Part shown: positions 7,478 through 14,791 of the stretch, piece after piece
How the letters are laid out: every line of letters starts with the position of its first letter
Position numbering within the stretch: the first letter of the stretch is position 1
Source of the DNA: Rhodospirillaceae bacterium
Lineage (GTDB): Bacteria; Pseudomonadota; Alphaproteobacteria; UBA8366; GCA-2717185
Length of the DNA stretch: 20,186 nt
Assembly: GCA_002717185.1 (NCBI GenBank)
Contig: PBDC01000068.1
Coordinates: 1-20,186 of the forward strand
Direction of reading: 5' to 3'
Translations under genes and position numbers: made by a program
The notes under the pieces: model-generated
The model's database searches: none
The model's input: only the letters and a program-made list of their open reading frames with translations
What the model was told of the DNA's origin: nothing

Positions 7478-9085
7478 CTATCCGCGCACAAAGTTTGGCG
7501 CGCCAAAGCCTTCGATTTCCACATTAACGCAACTCGGCAGTCCGCTCTTAACCGCCCGATCCAGGGCGCCGGCCAGCTGGATTTGCGAAGTAACATGCTC
7601 CCCAAAACACCCAAGACCAGCGGCTGCAAGGTCGTAACGCGTCTGATTTAATTCGCAGCCGATAAGCCGCTGCTCGCCGTAGTCGCGCTTCTGGATAAGA
7701 TGTTCCGCGTTCCACCGCGCGTCGTTGCCTATTACCGCGACGATGTCAGCTTCGGCACGTATCGCCGTGTCGAATTCACTGAAATGAAACCCCGCCGTGC
7801 CGTCGCCCATCAACGCGACGACCGTCGCGTCCGGGCGGGCAAGTTTGGCGGCGATAGCATAGCATATGCCGCCGCCGATTGCCCCGGAGGGGCCGTTGAT
7901 AACGCGCGTCGGCGCGGACACTATCGCCTGTGCCCATTGACCAAACTCACCGCCGTCTGAAACCAGTATCGGATCGTCCGTCCGGTCTAAGAGTTCCTGA
8001 ACCCCTTGGCATAATGTCCAGGACGGCATCTTGTCTCCGGATGCTGAAAGTCCCGTTTCACGATAAACTAAGGCCCCTTCAACATCGTCGCGCCATCCGG
8101 ACCGATTATTGCCGCTGTCGGAAGCACTGATCAGTTCTCTTAACGCATCCTTTGGATCAGCACGCAGAACGTGCGAAAGCCTGCCGCCCAAACCGCGGCG
8201 CGCTCTTTCGACCGCACCACCATCAGCGTCAATGACGAGGAACTTGCAGTCGATATCGACCGCAGGCGGTTTGGCAAAACCCAGTGTAAAATCGATCGCC
8301 TTTCCAAGACTGACGAGCAGATCAGTCTGGGGTAGCATTTCTGCAAATGCGCCCAACGACGGATCTTTCAAACCGCGTGGGCTCTCCATTGCCACAACAG
8401 GAGCGTCCAACGCGTCGGCTAATTCGTTCAATAAAGCGCCGGCACGCGACCGGCTCAACGACGGCCCAGTCACTATCAGCGGCCGCTCGGCTTTGCCCAG
8501 GACACGCATCATATCCTGGATGACTGCAGGGGAAGCAGGCGAGGGATCCGCTTCGAATGCAGTCTTTTTTGGGATAGCGGCGTTCGACGCATCAGCGTTT
8601 AAAAGATCGAACGGAAGCGCTAAATGCACTGGCCCCGGCCGCCCGGAGCACGCGATCCGGATCGCCTTAGCGATGTCGTGTCCTAGACCCATTGTGCTTG
8701 AAGAGCGGAATGCCGCCTTGGTCAGCGGAGCAGCGATTTCGACCTGTGCAAGTTCCTGGAAAGCACCCAAACCGTCTTGGCTCACCGGTGAGTCACCGCT
8801 AAGAAGCACTACGGGACTTTCGGCCAACCGGGCGGAAAACAGAGGGGAGAGCCCGTTTGCAAATCCGGGCGCCGCAGTGATCAGAGCTACCCCCACCTCG
8901 CCAGTTATCTGCGCCCATGCATCAGCCATGTAGACTGCAGCAGCTTCGTGCCGCGTGTGAACGAGCCGGATATCGACATCGATGCAAGCATCAAAAATCG
9001 GCATGATCTGGTTACCGGAAAGTGTAAAGATCGTCCGCACACCTGCTTCCGCTAGCGACCTGGCGACGAGATCCGCACCACGCAT
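7478..9085 (-). CDS. Thiamine-diphosphate-dependent enzyme, acetolactate synthase large-subunit-like
   Basis: Cytoplasmic ThDP enzyme of the acetolactate synthase/benzoylformate decarboxylase superfamily, 535 residues from the ATG at 9085. AAAGGA lies seven bases upstream of it; a start six codons earlier lacks a ribosome site. Three domains can be followed. The N-terminal pyrimidine-binding domain has the catalytic glutamate at E47 in 'HTRHEAAAVYMAD'. The central domain contains 'RPLIVTGPSLSRS'. The C-terminal diphosphate-binding domain has the ThDP motif 'GDG' at 427-429 and its partner asparagine at N454 ('IGND'). The reaction cannot be read from these motifs: true acetolactate synthases form acetolactate from pyruvate, but relatives decarboxylate or ligate other 2-oxo acids or acyl-CoAs. 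It lies 72 bases after the hydratase gene on the same strand, with no small regulatory subunit (IlvH) nearby, which argues against a branched-chain amino acid role. Confidence 0.85.
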   Translation of the reverse strand: MRGADLVARSLAEAGVRTIFTLSGNQIMPIFDACIDVDIRLVHTRHEAAAVYMADAWAQITGEVGVALITAAPGFANGLSPLFSARLAESPVVLLSGDSPVSQDGLGAFQELAQVEIAAPLTKAAFRSSSTMGLGHDIAKAIRIACSGRPGPVHLALPFDLLNADASNAAIPKKTAFEADPSPASPAVIQDMMRVLGKAERPLIVTGPSLSRSRAGALLNELADALDAPVVAMESPRGLKDPSLGAFAEMLPQTDLLVSLGKAIDFTLGFAKPPAVDIDCKFLVIDADGGAVERARRGLGGRLSHVLRADPKDALRELISASDSGNNRSGWRDDVEGALVYRETGLSASGDKMPSWTLCQGVQELLDRTDDPILVSDGGEFGQWAQAIVSAPTRVINGPSGAIGGGICYAIAAKLARPDATVVALMGDGTAGFHFSEFDTAIRAEADIVAVIGNDARWNAEHLIQKRDYGEQRLIGCELNQTRYDLAAAGLGCFGEHVTSQIQLAGALDRAVKSGLPSCVNVEIEGFGAPNFVRG

Positions 9086-9157
9086 GAGCCTGTCCTTTCG
9101 CATCCTATAATTTCTACATCTTTAATTGAGCGGCTGGATTATTGTCACCAGAGACCG

Positions 9158-9934
9158 TCAGCGTCCCTTGAATACCGGCTCTCGTTTTTCCGCAAAAGCG
9201 GCGAGACCTTCCAGGCAATCCTCCGTGCCGTCAAGCGACCGTCGGATAATTTCGGCCTGACGCATGGCCGCATCTGTTCGTTCTGCCGATAGCTCGCGCT
9301 TTACCCGCTTTGCCGCCCTCAACGCCAGCGGCGCATTACCGGCAATTTTCGACGCCAAAGCCTCAACTTTCGTGTAGAGCGCGGCGTTATCCTCAACAAC
9401 CCCGTTTAGGAATCCCATTTCCGCCATCTTCTCAGCCGAAAAATGACCAGCAGTGTAGGTGAGCATAGCATTTAAATTATCGTAGCCGTCGCGCAGCAGC
9501 CGCACGATACTGCCGGTGGGGATGATCCCGATGCCGGTTTCTGTAAGCCCGAACTTCGCGTGGTCCACCGAATATCGGAAGTCGCATCCTAACGCCAGTT
9601 CCGTCCCGCCCCCCAACGCGTGCCCATTCACTGCTGCGATAGTGGGCACAGGGATGGCTTCAATTTCAAGTAGCGCCTTATCGACGAGTTCGACGTAACG
9701 CCAACGACTTTCCTCGTCCAATTCGTGACGCTCCTTTAGGTCAGCTCCGGAGCAAAATCCCTCACCAGCGCCAGTGATGATCACGCAACGAATATCGACA
9801 TCCGCATCAATCTCCGCTGGCAACGCGAGTAATCCCTCACAAATCGGTGTCGACAATGCGTTGCGGCGTTCCGGCCTGTTCAAGGTCACGCGCAGCACAT
9901 GTCCGACTTTCTCGTATTCCAGAAAGGATTCCAT
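9158..9934 (-). CDS. Enoyl-CoA hydratase/isomerase family protein
   Basis: Crotonase-fold enzyme, 258 residues from the ATG at 9934. This start has AAAGGA seven bases upstream and gives the family's usual length; an earlier GTG adds ten residues with no ribosome site. The CoA-binding and oxyanion-hole segments are 'CSGADLKERH' (61-70) and 'NGHALGGGTELALGCD' (103-118). Both catalytic glutamates of true hydratases are present, E112 and E132, spaced 20 apart as in rat mitochondrial hydratase. It therefore probably adds water to a 2-enoyl-CoA rather than acting as an isomerase or dehalogenase. The following gene is a ThDP enzyme on the same strand, which suggests co-expression, perhaps in degradation of a branched or aromatic acid. 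The exact substrate is not visible. Confidence 0.9.
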   Translation of the reverse strand: MESFLEYEKVGHVLRVTLNRPERRNALSTPICEGLLALPAEIDADVDIRCVIITGAGEGFCSGADLKERHELDEESRWRYVELVDKALLEIEAIPVPTIAAVNGHALGGGTELALGCDFRYSVDHAKFGLTETGIGIIPTGSIVRLLRDGYDNLNAMLTYTAGHFSAEKMAEMGFLNGVVEDNAALYTKVEALASKIAGNAPLALRAAKRVKRELSAERTDAAMRQAEIIRRSLDGTEDCLEGLAAFAEKREPVFKGR

Positions 9935-10073
9935 GCCGTATTCCTTTAACTCAGGACGATCCACTCATCGGCAACAGCTCAGCCGCCTCCGCGCAAGAAT
10001 ACAGGGCTTTCGTCAATCGCCGAGGGTCGTTTGCCACCGGGGTCATCAGGACATGAACCTGCCACATTGTATT

Positions 10074-10160
10074 TGGTGCGGGCGGCGGGACTTGAACCCA
10101 CACTTCCTATCGGAAAACAGATTTTAAGTCTGCCGCGTCTACCAATTCCGCCACGCCCGC
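10074..10160 (-). tRNA. tRNA-Leu, anticodon UAA
   Basis: Read on the minus strand it folds as a complete class II tRNA. The acceptor arms GCGGGCG/CGCCCGC pair perfectly. The D-arm is GCGGAATTGGTAGACGC. The anticodon stem is GCAGA/TCTGT with loop CTTAAAA, giving anticodon TAA. The extended variable arm TTCC/GGAA is typical of leucine tRNAs. The T-arm is GTGGG-TTCAAGT-CCCGC. The discriminator is A and CCA is encoded. It decodes UUA and UUG. It lies 109 bases before the hydratase gene ATG (139 bases in all from tRNA end to 9934), so readthrough is possible. A weak promoter TTGCAC-17-TACCGT lies just upstream. Confidence 0.97.
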
Positions 10161-10492
10161 AGGTAGGCCGCGACGGTAATCGTTACCCTTGATCTGTGCA
10201 AGCATCCTGACAGCGATAGTAAGACCAAAATTTCACACTGAAATCGTAATCAACACCACTCTTCTAAAACCGACAAAAAGACTACAAGCGATGACAAAGA
10301 GCATTGCCACAACCAATACAACAACCGCCCAAAGCACTGCCGGAAACGGATACTATCTCGCGGTGTCCTGCATTTGATTATGATACCGCTGGCGGGACGC
10401 TAGCCCCAACGCAACCGTGTTGGACTTGCTATATCCAATTCGCAAATATTGCCGCTCCATTGTTCTGAGAGGGGAGCTGCCAACAGCTGCCT
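10161..10492. other. 332-bp gap between tRNA-Leu and the phosphodiesterase gene
   Basis: I found no gene here. The half next to the tRNA carries a weak tRNA promoter candidate. Further on, small inverted repeats occur: CCAAC/GTTGG, TTGGA/TCCAA sharing bases with it, and AGCTG/CAGCT just after the phosphodiesterase stop. None is followed by a T run on the minus strand, so I call no terminator. A short open frame in the plus direction has no ribosome site and low-complexity content. Confidence 0.45.
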
Positions 10493-11950
10493 TCAGCTTC
10501 TGGTCACCCAGGCACGGTCCAGGTAGCGCGTAGCACCGACCCGACTAACCGTCAAATGAGCGCGATACCCATCTACACCATCGGCGGTAAATGTTTCAGT
10601 TTCTGTATCGGGCACGTCTCCTAAATCGTTCGCAAGCGCCTCTTTTAGAATTCGGCCCTCAACGCTTTCGGGTGCTTCTATGTCCAAGAGATGCAGAACG
10701 GTCGGCAGCACATCAATGATACCAGAGCGCCGCTCGACTACCTTCCCGGAAAAAAACGCACCACCACCCAACGCCAGCCAATTATGCAGTTCTTTATGGT
10801 GCAAACCGCCATGCAAACCGCCTCCTAACGGATAAACACTGTCCTGTAATGAAGTACCCACCAGCCCCTGGCCGTTTACTAAATCGTCACTGGAAACAAC
10901 GAAGCCAATATCCGGCGCCCTTCGATGGGCGATGCCTATCTGATCGTGTGACAAAGAGCCTCGTCCCTCGCGTGTGAAGACCGGCCCGCACCATGGCTGC
11001 GCCTGCAACCAAGCGGTGATTTGGTTGATTAAATCCGGATCAGAATCGCGTACATACAGTCCGCCAGCGCTCGAGAGTGACAGGATTGCATCGTGGTTTC
11101 CATCCACCGCGCCACCCACCGAAAAACCCGCCTTTTGCAACTTAGCTGTTACATCAAGCGCCTCGCTAGAAACCGTAAGTTGACCATGATCTGAGAGCGT
11201 AATGATTTGCAGTGATCCATTGAGACCTTGGGCTGCACGCCAATCGAGGATACGGCCAAATTCGGCGTCCACGGCATGAATGGCCGCCAAATTATCCGGC
11301 GTACCGATGCCCTTATGGTGATAGCTGTTGTCCGGCTCACAATACCAAAGAATCGTGACAGCCGGAGTATCTTCCGCCTCAATGTAATTGAGATAGACAT
11401 CCGTGGTGTAAGTCAGCCATTCAATTGACGGAATTCGATGCTCGGGAATCGGGCCAATTCTATTTATCAGGGCAGTGATGCGGTCGGAGGGCACAGATGC
11501 GTCGGGCCGCTTCAGGGCAAACCGGAAGAAATTTTGCTCCTCCGCTTTATGGTTAAGAATACGACAACCGCCAGGTGTGCCGGCACTCACAACGGCCAGC
11601 TCGAGACCGTTTTCAGCAAGGATTTCGGAGAGAACAGGCGTATCAACGAGAAGACCACCCAGCCGTCTGTCACCCGCCGAGAGTTCCGTCTCGTCACCGG
11701 TATTAAACAATTTATCCGGCGATGCCACCAAATCAAGAAACTGGTTTCCAACGATTCCATGTACCGACGGCGAGGTGCCGGTCACCAAAGTTGTTTGATT
11801 AACACGCGTTTCAGTCGGGTATGTGGAGCGATTGTTAGCGAAACGGACCCCTTCACCTGCAAACCGTGTCAGGTTAGGCATCAGTTCTGGGGTCACCATA
11901 TCAGGTCGCAGCGCATCAAACGCGACGATCAAAACCCGTTGGTTAGCCAT
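10493..11950 (-). CDS. Alkaline-phosphatase-superfamily phosphodiesterase / nucleotide pyrophosphatase-like protein
   Basis: Metal-dependent hydrolase of the NPP branch of the alkaline phosphatase superfamily, 485 residues. I chose the ATG at 11950 because AGGA lies eight bases upstream and the protein then begins right at the first strand, 'VLIVAFDALRPD'. Two-metal site residues are visible: D12, the nucleophilic threonine T48 in 'YPTETRVN' (compare 'FPTKTFPN' in NPPs), D207 and H211 in 'EPDNSYHH', D254-H255 in 'LSDHGQ', and a late histidine in 'GLHGGLHH'. No signal peptide is seen, so it is probably cytoplasmic, unlike many secreted NPPs. Substrates could be nucleotide sugars, phosphodiesters or phosphonates. 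Its start overlaps the end of the upstream MoCF gene by eight bases, implying coupled translation. Confidence 0.88.
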   Translation of the reverse strand: MANQRVLIVAFDALRPDMVTPELMPNLTRFAGEGVRFANNRSTYPTETRVNQTTLVTGTSPSVHGIVGNQFLDLVASPDKLFNTGDETELSAGDRRLGGLLVDTPVLSEILAENGLELAVVSAGTPGGCRILNHKAEEQNFFRFALKRPDASVPSDRITALINRIGPIPEHRIPSIEWLTYTTDVYLNYIEAEDTPAVTILWYCEPDNSYHHKGIGTPDNLAAIHAVDAEFGRILDWRAAQGLNGSLQIITLSDHGQLTVSSEALDVTAKLQKAGFSVGGAVDGNHDAILSLSSAGGLYVRDSDPDLINQITAWLQAQPWCGPVFTREGRGSLSHDQIGIAHRRAPDIGFVVSSDDLVNGQGLVGTSLQDSVYPLGGGLHGGLHHKELHNWLALGGGAFFSGKVVERRSGIIDVLPTVLHLLDIEAPESVEGRILKEALANDLGDVPDTETETFTADGVDGYRAHLTVSRVGATRYLDRAWVTRS

Positions 11951-12716
11951 CCGACATGTCCTGGAATTCTGGCTCGCCCCCAAGCGATCTCATCAGATCT
12001 GCGACTTCATGCATTGCTTTTTCTAAAAGATGGGCATCAGTGTGACGCAGAATAATCGTTGTGCCGAAGCGGTTGCCCGCCTTGTAGAAAGGGTAGCTAC
12101 CAATATCCAGCTGACTGTACTTGTCCTGCAGCGCTGTCAGGCCGGCCGCCATATTTCCTTCACCGATATAACTAGCCACAGCCCTCGAAAGCATTGTCTT
12201 GCCGCCAATCAGCTCCGGCTTGATACCTTCGAGCATAGCCTGCATCACCATCGGCACACCGGCCATCACATAGACGTTCTCGACCCGAAAACCTGGTGCC
12301 GTGGAAATTGGGTTCTTGACCAATGATGCCCCTTCCGGCGTATTGGCCATACGCAAACGAGCTTCATTTAGCTCGCGGCCAGTCCGCTCGAAATGCGCTC
12401 GCATCAGAGTTTCCGCCTCAGTATTTCGGATCAAAGGCAAACTAAACGCCTTCGCAACACATTCTGCTGTAATGTCGTCGTGGGTTGGCCCGATGCCACC
12501 GGTGGTAAAAACATAGTCGTATGTAGCCCGCATCGTGTTCACCGCCTCAACGATCATAGTTTCGTGATCCGGGATCACGCGCACTTCCGAGAGGATCACG
12601 CCAACGCTGTTTAATTCCTTGGCCAAATGCTGCAGATTGGCATCCTTCGTCCGGCCCGAAAGGATCTCATTGCCTATGATTATTAGGGCCGCACGAACCG
12701 TCTTATCTTCGCTCAT
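11943..12716 (-). CDS. MoCF/CinA-N domain protein (competence/damage-inducible protein A type, short form)
   Basis: A 257-residue protein with the MoCF (MoaB/Mog-like) fold. It opens 'AALIIIGNEILSGRTKDAN' and carries the ligand-loop motif 'TTGGIGPTHDDIT' near residues 90-102. It matches the N-terminal half of CinA and lacks the C-terminal nicotinamide-nucleotide deamidase domain. Such stand-alone forms are common in alphaproteobacteria and are usually annotated 'competence/damage-inducible protein A' or 'molybdopterin-binding protein'. CinA-N has been tied to ADP-ribose/NAD by-product hydrolysis, so a nucleotide pyrophosphatase activity is possible. The overlapping downstream gene is itself a nucleotide-pyrophosphatase-like protein. 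The ribosome site is weak (GGTG). A possible promoter lies about 50 bases upstream. Confidence 0.9.
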   Translation of the reverse strand: MSEDKTVRAALIIIGNEILSGRTKDANLQHLAKELNSVGVILSEVRVIPDHETMIVEAVNTMRATYDYVFTTGGIGPTHDDITAECVAKAFSLPLIRNTEAETLMRAHFERTGRELNEARLRMANTPEGASLVKNPISTAPGFRVENVYVMAGVPMVMQAMLEGIKPELIGGKTMLSRAVASYIGEGNMAAGLTALQDKYSQLDIGSYPFYKAGNRFGTTIILRHTDAHLLEKAMHEVADLMRSLGGEPEFQDMSDG

Positions 12717-12765
12717 CGCACACCATATTCGTTGCTAGCCCGCCTCTCCGGCTTGACTAATCGCA

Positions 12766-12795
12766 ATGATAGTCCAGCCGCATCACGCTGCGCAA
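12766..12795 (-). promoter_or_regulatory. Possible promoter of the MoCF-phosphodiesterase pair
   Basis: On the minus strand TATCAT (12766-12771), five of six matches to a -10 box, lies 18 bases from TTGCGC (12790-12795). It sits about 50 bases before the MoCF start. The -35 is weak, so this is tentative. Confidence 0.3.
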
Positions 12796-12973
12796 AAGAG
12801 TTCGGCTAGAATTGTTTTTGACCATGTCGATTATGGTTTAGCCAAACGCATCGTCGAAGGTCGTAATTAACCTTTAGGTCCCTTTGGCGCCAACTTTCGG
12901 TTAATCTGGAGTTAGATTGTGCAACGAATTCAATGTTCAAAATTGATGGTTGCCTCCTACTGATCTTCAAGTT

Positions 12974-13126
12974 TTAGATCAACTGCGCCACCGAATGGCC
13001 GAAGGCGGCAAATAATTTGATATCAACCTCGTGGATCGCCTCTTCTGGTTTCTCTATGAGGCCCAACCTTTCGGCTATTTTCTCGTCCGAGTTCGATACT
13101 CTTACAATCAACTGCGTCAACGCCAT
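12974..13126 (-). CDS. Possible small protein of 50 residues, unknown function
   Basis: A 50-codon frame from ATG 13126 to TAA 12974. Its composition looks coding: acidic and lysine residues alternate with leucine/isoleucine ('DEKIAERLGLIEKPEEA'), with a helical, slightly hydrophobic C-terminal part ('DIKLFAAFGHSVAQLI') and no low-complexity runs. An AGGTGA lies only one or two bases before the ATG; it is better placed for the TTG two codons later. A stop codon immediately precedes the ATG in frame. I do not recognise the family. It could equally be a chance frame or the tail of a decayed gene. Confidence 0.3.
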   Translation of the reverse strand: MALTQLIVRVSNSDEKIAERLGLIEKPEEAIHEVDIKLFAAFGHSVAQLI

Positions 13127-13154
13127 TCACCTACTAAAAATCGTCGACAAAACA

Positions 13155-13179
13155 TTGACAATGGCATGTTGCTGCCATT
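13155..13179 (+). promoter_or_regulatory. TTGACA box with overlapping inverted repeat upstream of sfsA
   Basis: A perfect -35 TTGACA (13155-13160) shares its last base with an inverted repeat, AATGGCA (13160-13166) and TGCCATT (13173-13179), around a 6-base centre. It ends 24 bases before the sfsA ATG. The geometry suggests a regulator binding site on a promoter, but no good -10 is present at normal spacing. Confidence 0.35.
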
Positions 13180-13203
13180 CCCTTGAAGACATAGATTGCA
13201 CGC

Positions 13204-13920
13204 ATGCATTTTCCTGCTCCTCTGGTCCGCGGCATCCTGGTGCAGCGTTACAAACGGTTTCTTGCCGACGTCAAATTGGAGAACGGTGAGACGATCACAG
13301 CCCACTGCGCCAATCCTGGCTCGATGACCGGATTGAACGTCCCTGGTTCCGAAGTGTGGCTGTCCCCCAACCAGAACCCAAAGGCGAAGCTCGATTGGCG
13401 ATGGGAGATGGTGCGAGTTAAGGATCGATTGGTCGGCGTTAGCACATCACACCCCAACGGCATCGTCGCTGAAGCCATCGAAGCGGGCCTTGTTTCGGAG
13501 TTAACCGAGTATACCGGCTTACGGCGAGAGGTTCGCTACGGGAAAAATAGCCGGATCGATATTTTGTTGGAGAGCGAAAATAGATCACCCTGCTACGTGG
13601 AAGTGAAAAACGTAAATTTACGTCGTCTTGACGGCCCCAACCCCTCCGCCGCTGAATTTCCTGATGCGGTCACCAAACGTGGTGCGAAACACCTGGACGA
13701 ATTGTCGAATATGGTTGCGAAGGGATGCCGCGCGGTAATGTTCTACCTTGTCCAGCGCGATGACTGCGACCATTTCAGGATTGCAGCAGATATAGACCCG
13801 CATTATGCCAAGTCGCTGACCTACGCGCAAAAGGCCGGTGTCGAAGCAATATGTTATACTTGCCGCCTCTCATTGGAGAGAATAGAGCTGGATGCGCCAC
13901 TGCCGATGGCGTTGGATTAA
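13204..13920 (+). CDS. SfsA, DNA/RNA nuclease-like protein (sugar fermentation stimulation protein A)
   Basis: A 238-residue SfsA homologue of standard length. Family marks in order: the opening 'LVRGILVQRYKRFLADV', 'AHCANPGSMTGL' at about 33-44, the nuclease-like core 'SRIDILLE...CYVEVKNVNL' at about 117-139 with D and ExK residues, and 'FPDAVTKRGAKHLDEL'. E. coli SfsA was first linked to maltose gene expression and nucleic-acid binding; its fold and the ExK motif resemble nucleases. The ribosome site before ATG is weak. It is followed 37 bases later by map on the same strand, an arrangement often seen in alphaproteobacteria, so the two are probably co-transcribed. Confidence 0.95.
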   Translation: MHFPAPLVRGILVQRYKRFLADVKLENGETITAHCANPGSMTGLNVPGSEVWLSPNQNPKAKLDWRWEMVRVKDRLVGVSTSHPNGIVAEAIEAGLVSELTEYTGLRREVRYGKNSRIDILLESENRSPCYVEVKNVNLRRLDGPNPSAAEFPDAVTKRGAKHLDELSNMVAKGCRAVMFYLVQRDDCDHFRIAADIDPHYAKSLTYAQKAGVEAICYTCRLSLERIELDAPLPMALD

Positions 13921-13957
13921 TATTAGCGTCTAGCATTGGAGACGCAGAGGGTAAGGC

Positions 13958-14788
13958 ATGAACGAAACAAAGGCGTTGCACTCGTACGAACCAAAGTACC
14001 CAAGCGTAACCGTGCACGGACCAGATGAGTTCGAGGCGATGCGCAACGCCGGCCATCTGGCTGCGGAAGTCTTAGATTTCATTACGCCGTCCGTGGTCCC
14101 AGGTGTAACAACAGGCAAGCTAGATACGCTGTGTCACGATTTCATTCTCGACCATGACGCGATACCGGCTCCCTTAAACTATCGGGGCTTCCCAAAATCA
14201 ATTTGCACAAGCGTCAATCACGTCGTGTGCCACGGGATCCCGAACGAGGCGAAGAAGCTGTCGAACGGCGACATCGTCAACATCGATATCACCGTGATCC
14301 TGGATGGATGGCATGGCGATACTAGTCGAATGTTCCTGGTTGGAGACAAGACTAGCGTGCGAGCACGCAAGCTTGTTGATATTACCTACCAGTCGATGAT
14401 GCGTGGCATAGAAGTCGTTAAACCGGGTACGACGCTGGGCGACATTGGCCATGCAATCCAAAGCTTCGCGGAATCGCACCGGTTTTCAGTCGTCCGCGAC
14501 TTTTGCGGCCACGGGATCGGTCGTATCTTTCATGCACCACCCAGCGTCGTGCATTACGGCACGCCCGGCGCAGGTATGGTGCTGAAGGAAGGAATGTTTT
14601 TCACGATCGAACCAATGATTAACGCGGGGCGGTACGATGTGAAGATCTTGCAGGATGGCTGGACCGCTGTTACGAAGGACCGTTCCTTGTCAGCCCAGTT
14701 TGAGCACTCAATCGGAGTGACTGCAAACGGTTACGAAATCTTTACCCAGTCGACGCGGGGGCTTAACGCACCTCCTTACGCAATTTAG
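13958..14788 (+). CDS. Methionine aminopeptidase, type I
   Basis: Removes the initiator methionine from nascent proteins in the cytoplasm; a two-metal hydrolase of 276 residues. All catalytic residues can be placed by comparison with E. coli MAP: H92 ('VCHGIP'), metal ligands D110 ('VNID'), D121 ('HGDTS'), H185 ('CGHGIG'), E218 ('FTIEP') and E249 ('AQFEHS'), plus the second histidine H192. No SH3-like zinc-finger extension is present, so it is the short bacterial form (MAP Ia), with about 13 extra residues at the N-terminus. GAGGG lies upstream of the ATG. It follows sfsA closely and its stop is three bases from the stop of the convergent gmhA. Confidence 0.97.
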   Translation: MNETKALHSYEPKYPSVTVHGPDEFEAMRNAGHLAAEVLDFITPSVVPGVTTGKLDTLCHDFILDHDAIPAPLNYRGFPKSICTSVNHVVCHGIPNEAKKLSNGDIVNIDITVILDGWHGDTSRMFLVGDKTSVRARKLVDITYQSMMRGIEVVKPGTTLGDIGHAIQSFAESHRFSVVRDFCGHGIGRIFHAPPSVVHYGTPGAGMVLKEGMFFTIEPMINAGRYDVKILQDGWTAVTKDRSLSAQFEHSIGVTANGYEIFTQSTRGLNAPPYAI

Positions 14789-14791
14789 GCT

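Larger units (their letters stand above)
12717..13203. other. 487-bp divergent intergenic region
   Basis: This spacer between the divergent MoCF and sfsA genes is long for a genome with otherwise tight spacing. It contains a MoCF promoter candidate, one coding-like 50-codon frame on the minus strand (12974-13126), and an inverted repeat on a TTGACA box upstream of sfsA. The part between about 12800 and 12970 is AT-rich and holds an AGGAGG with no convincing start codon behind it. It may contain decayed gene remnants. Confidence 0.45.

Noticed and set aside
8109..8933. 274-codon plus-strand frame inside the ThDP-enzyme gene
   Set aside because: Antisense to a gene with intact catalytic glutamate and GDG-N motifs; the translation is serine/alanine-rich with no recognisable domain.
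10074..10160. tRNA-Leu as a possible integration site for a genomic island
   Set aside because: No integrase gene and no repeated tRNA 3' end were seen on either side within the window.
10189..10377. 62-codon plus-strand frame in the gap beside tRNA-Leu
   Set aside because: No ribosome site, a threonine-rich low-complexity tail, and overlap with the tRNA promoter region.
13017..13289. 90-codon plus-strand frame overlapping the start of sfsA
   Set aside because: It runs out of frame into a confident sfsA gene, has a serine/cysteine-rich unnatural composition, and lies opposite the better-looking 50-codon minus-strand frame.
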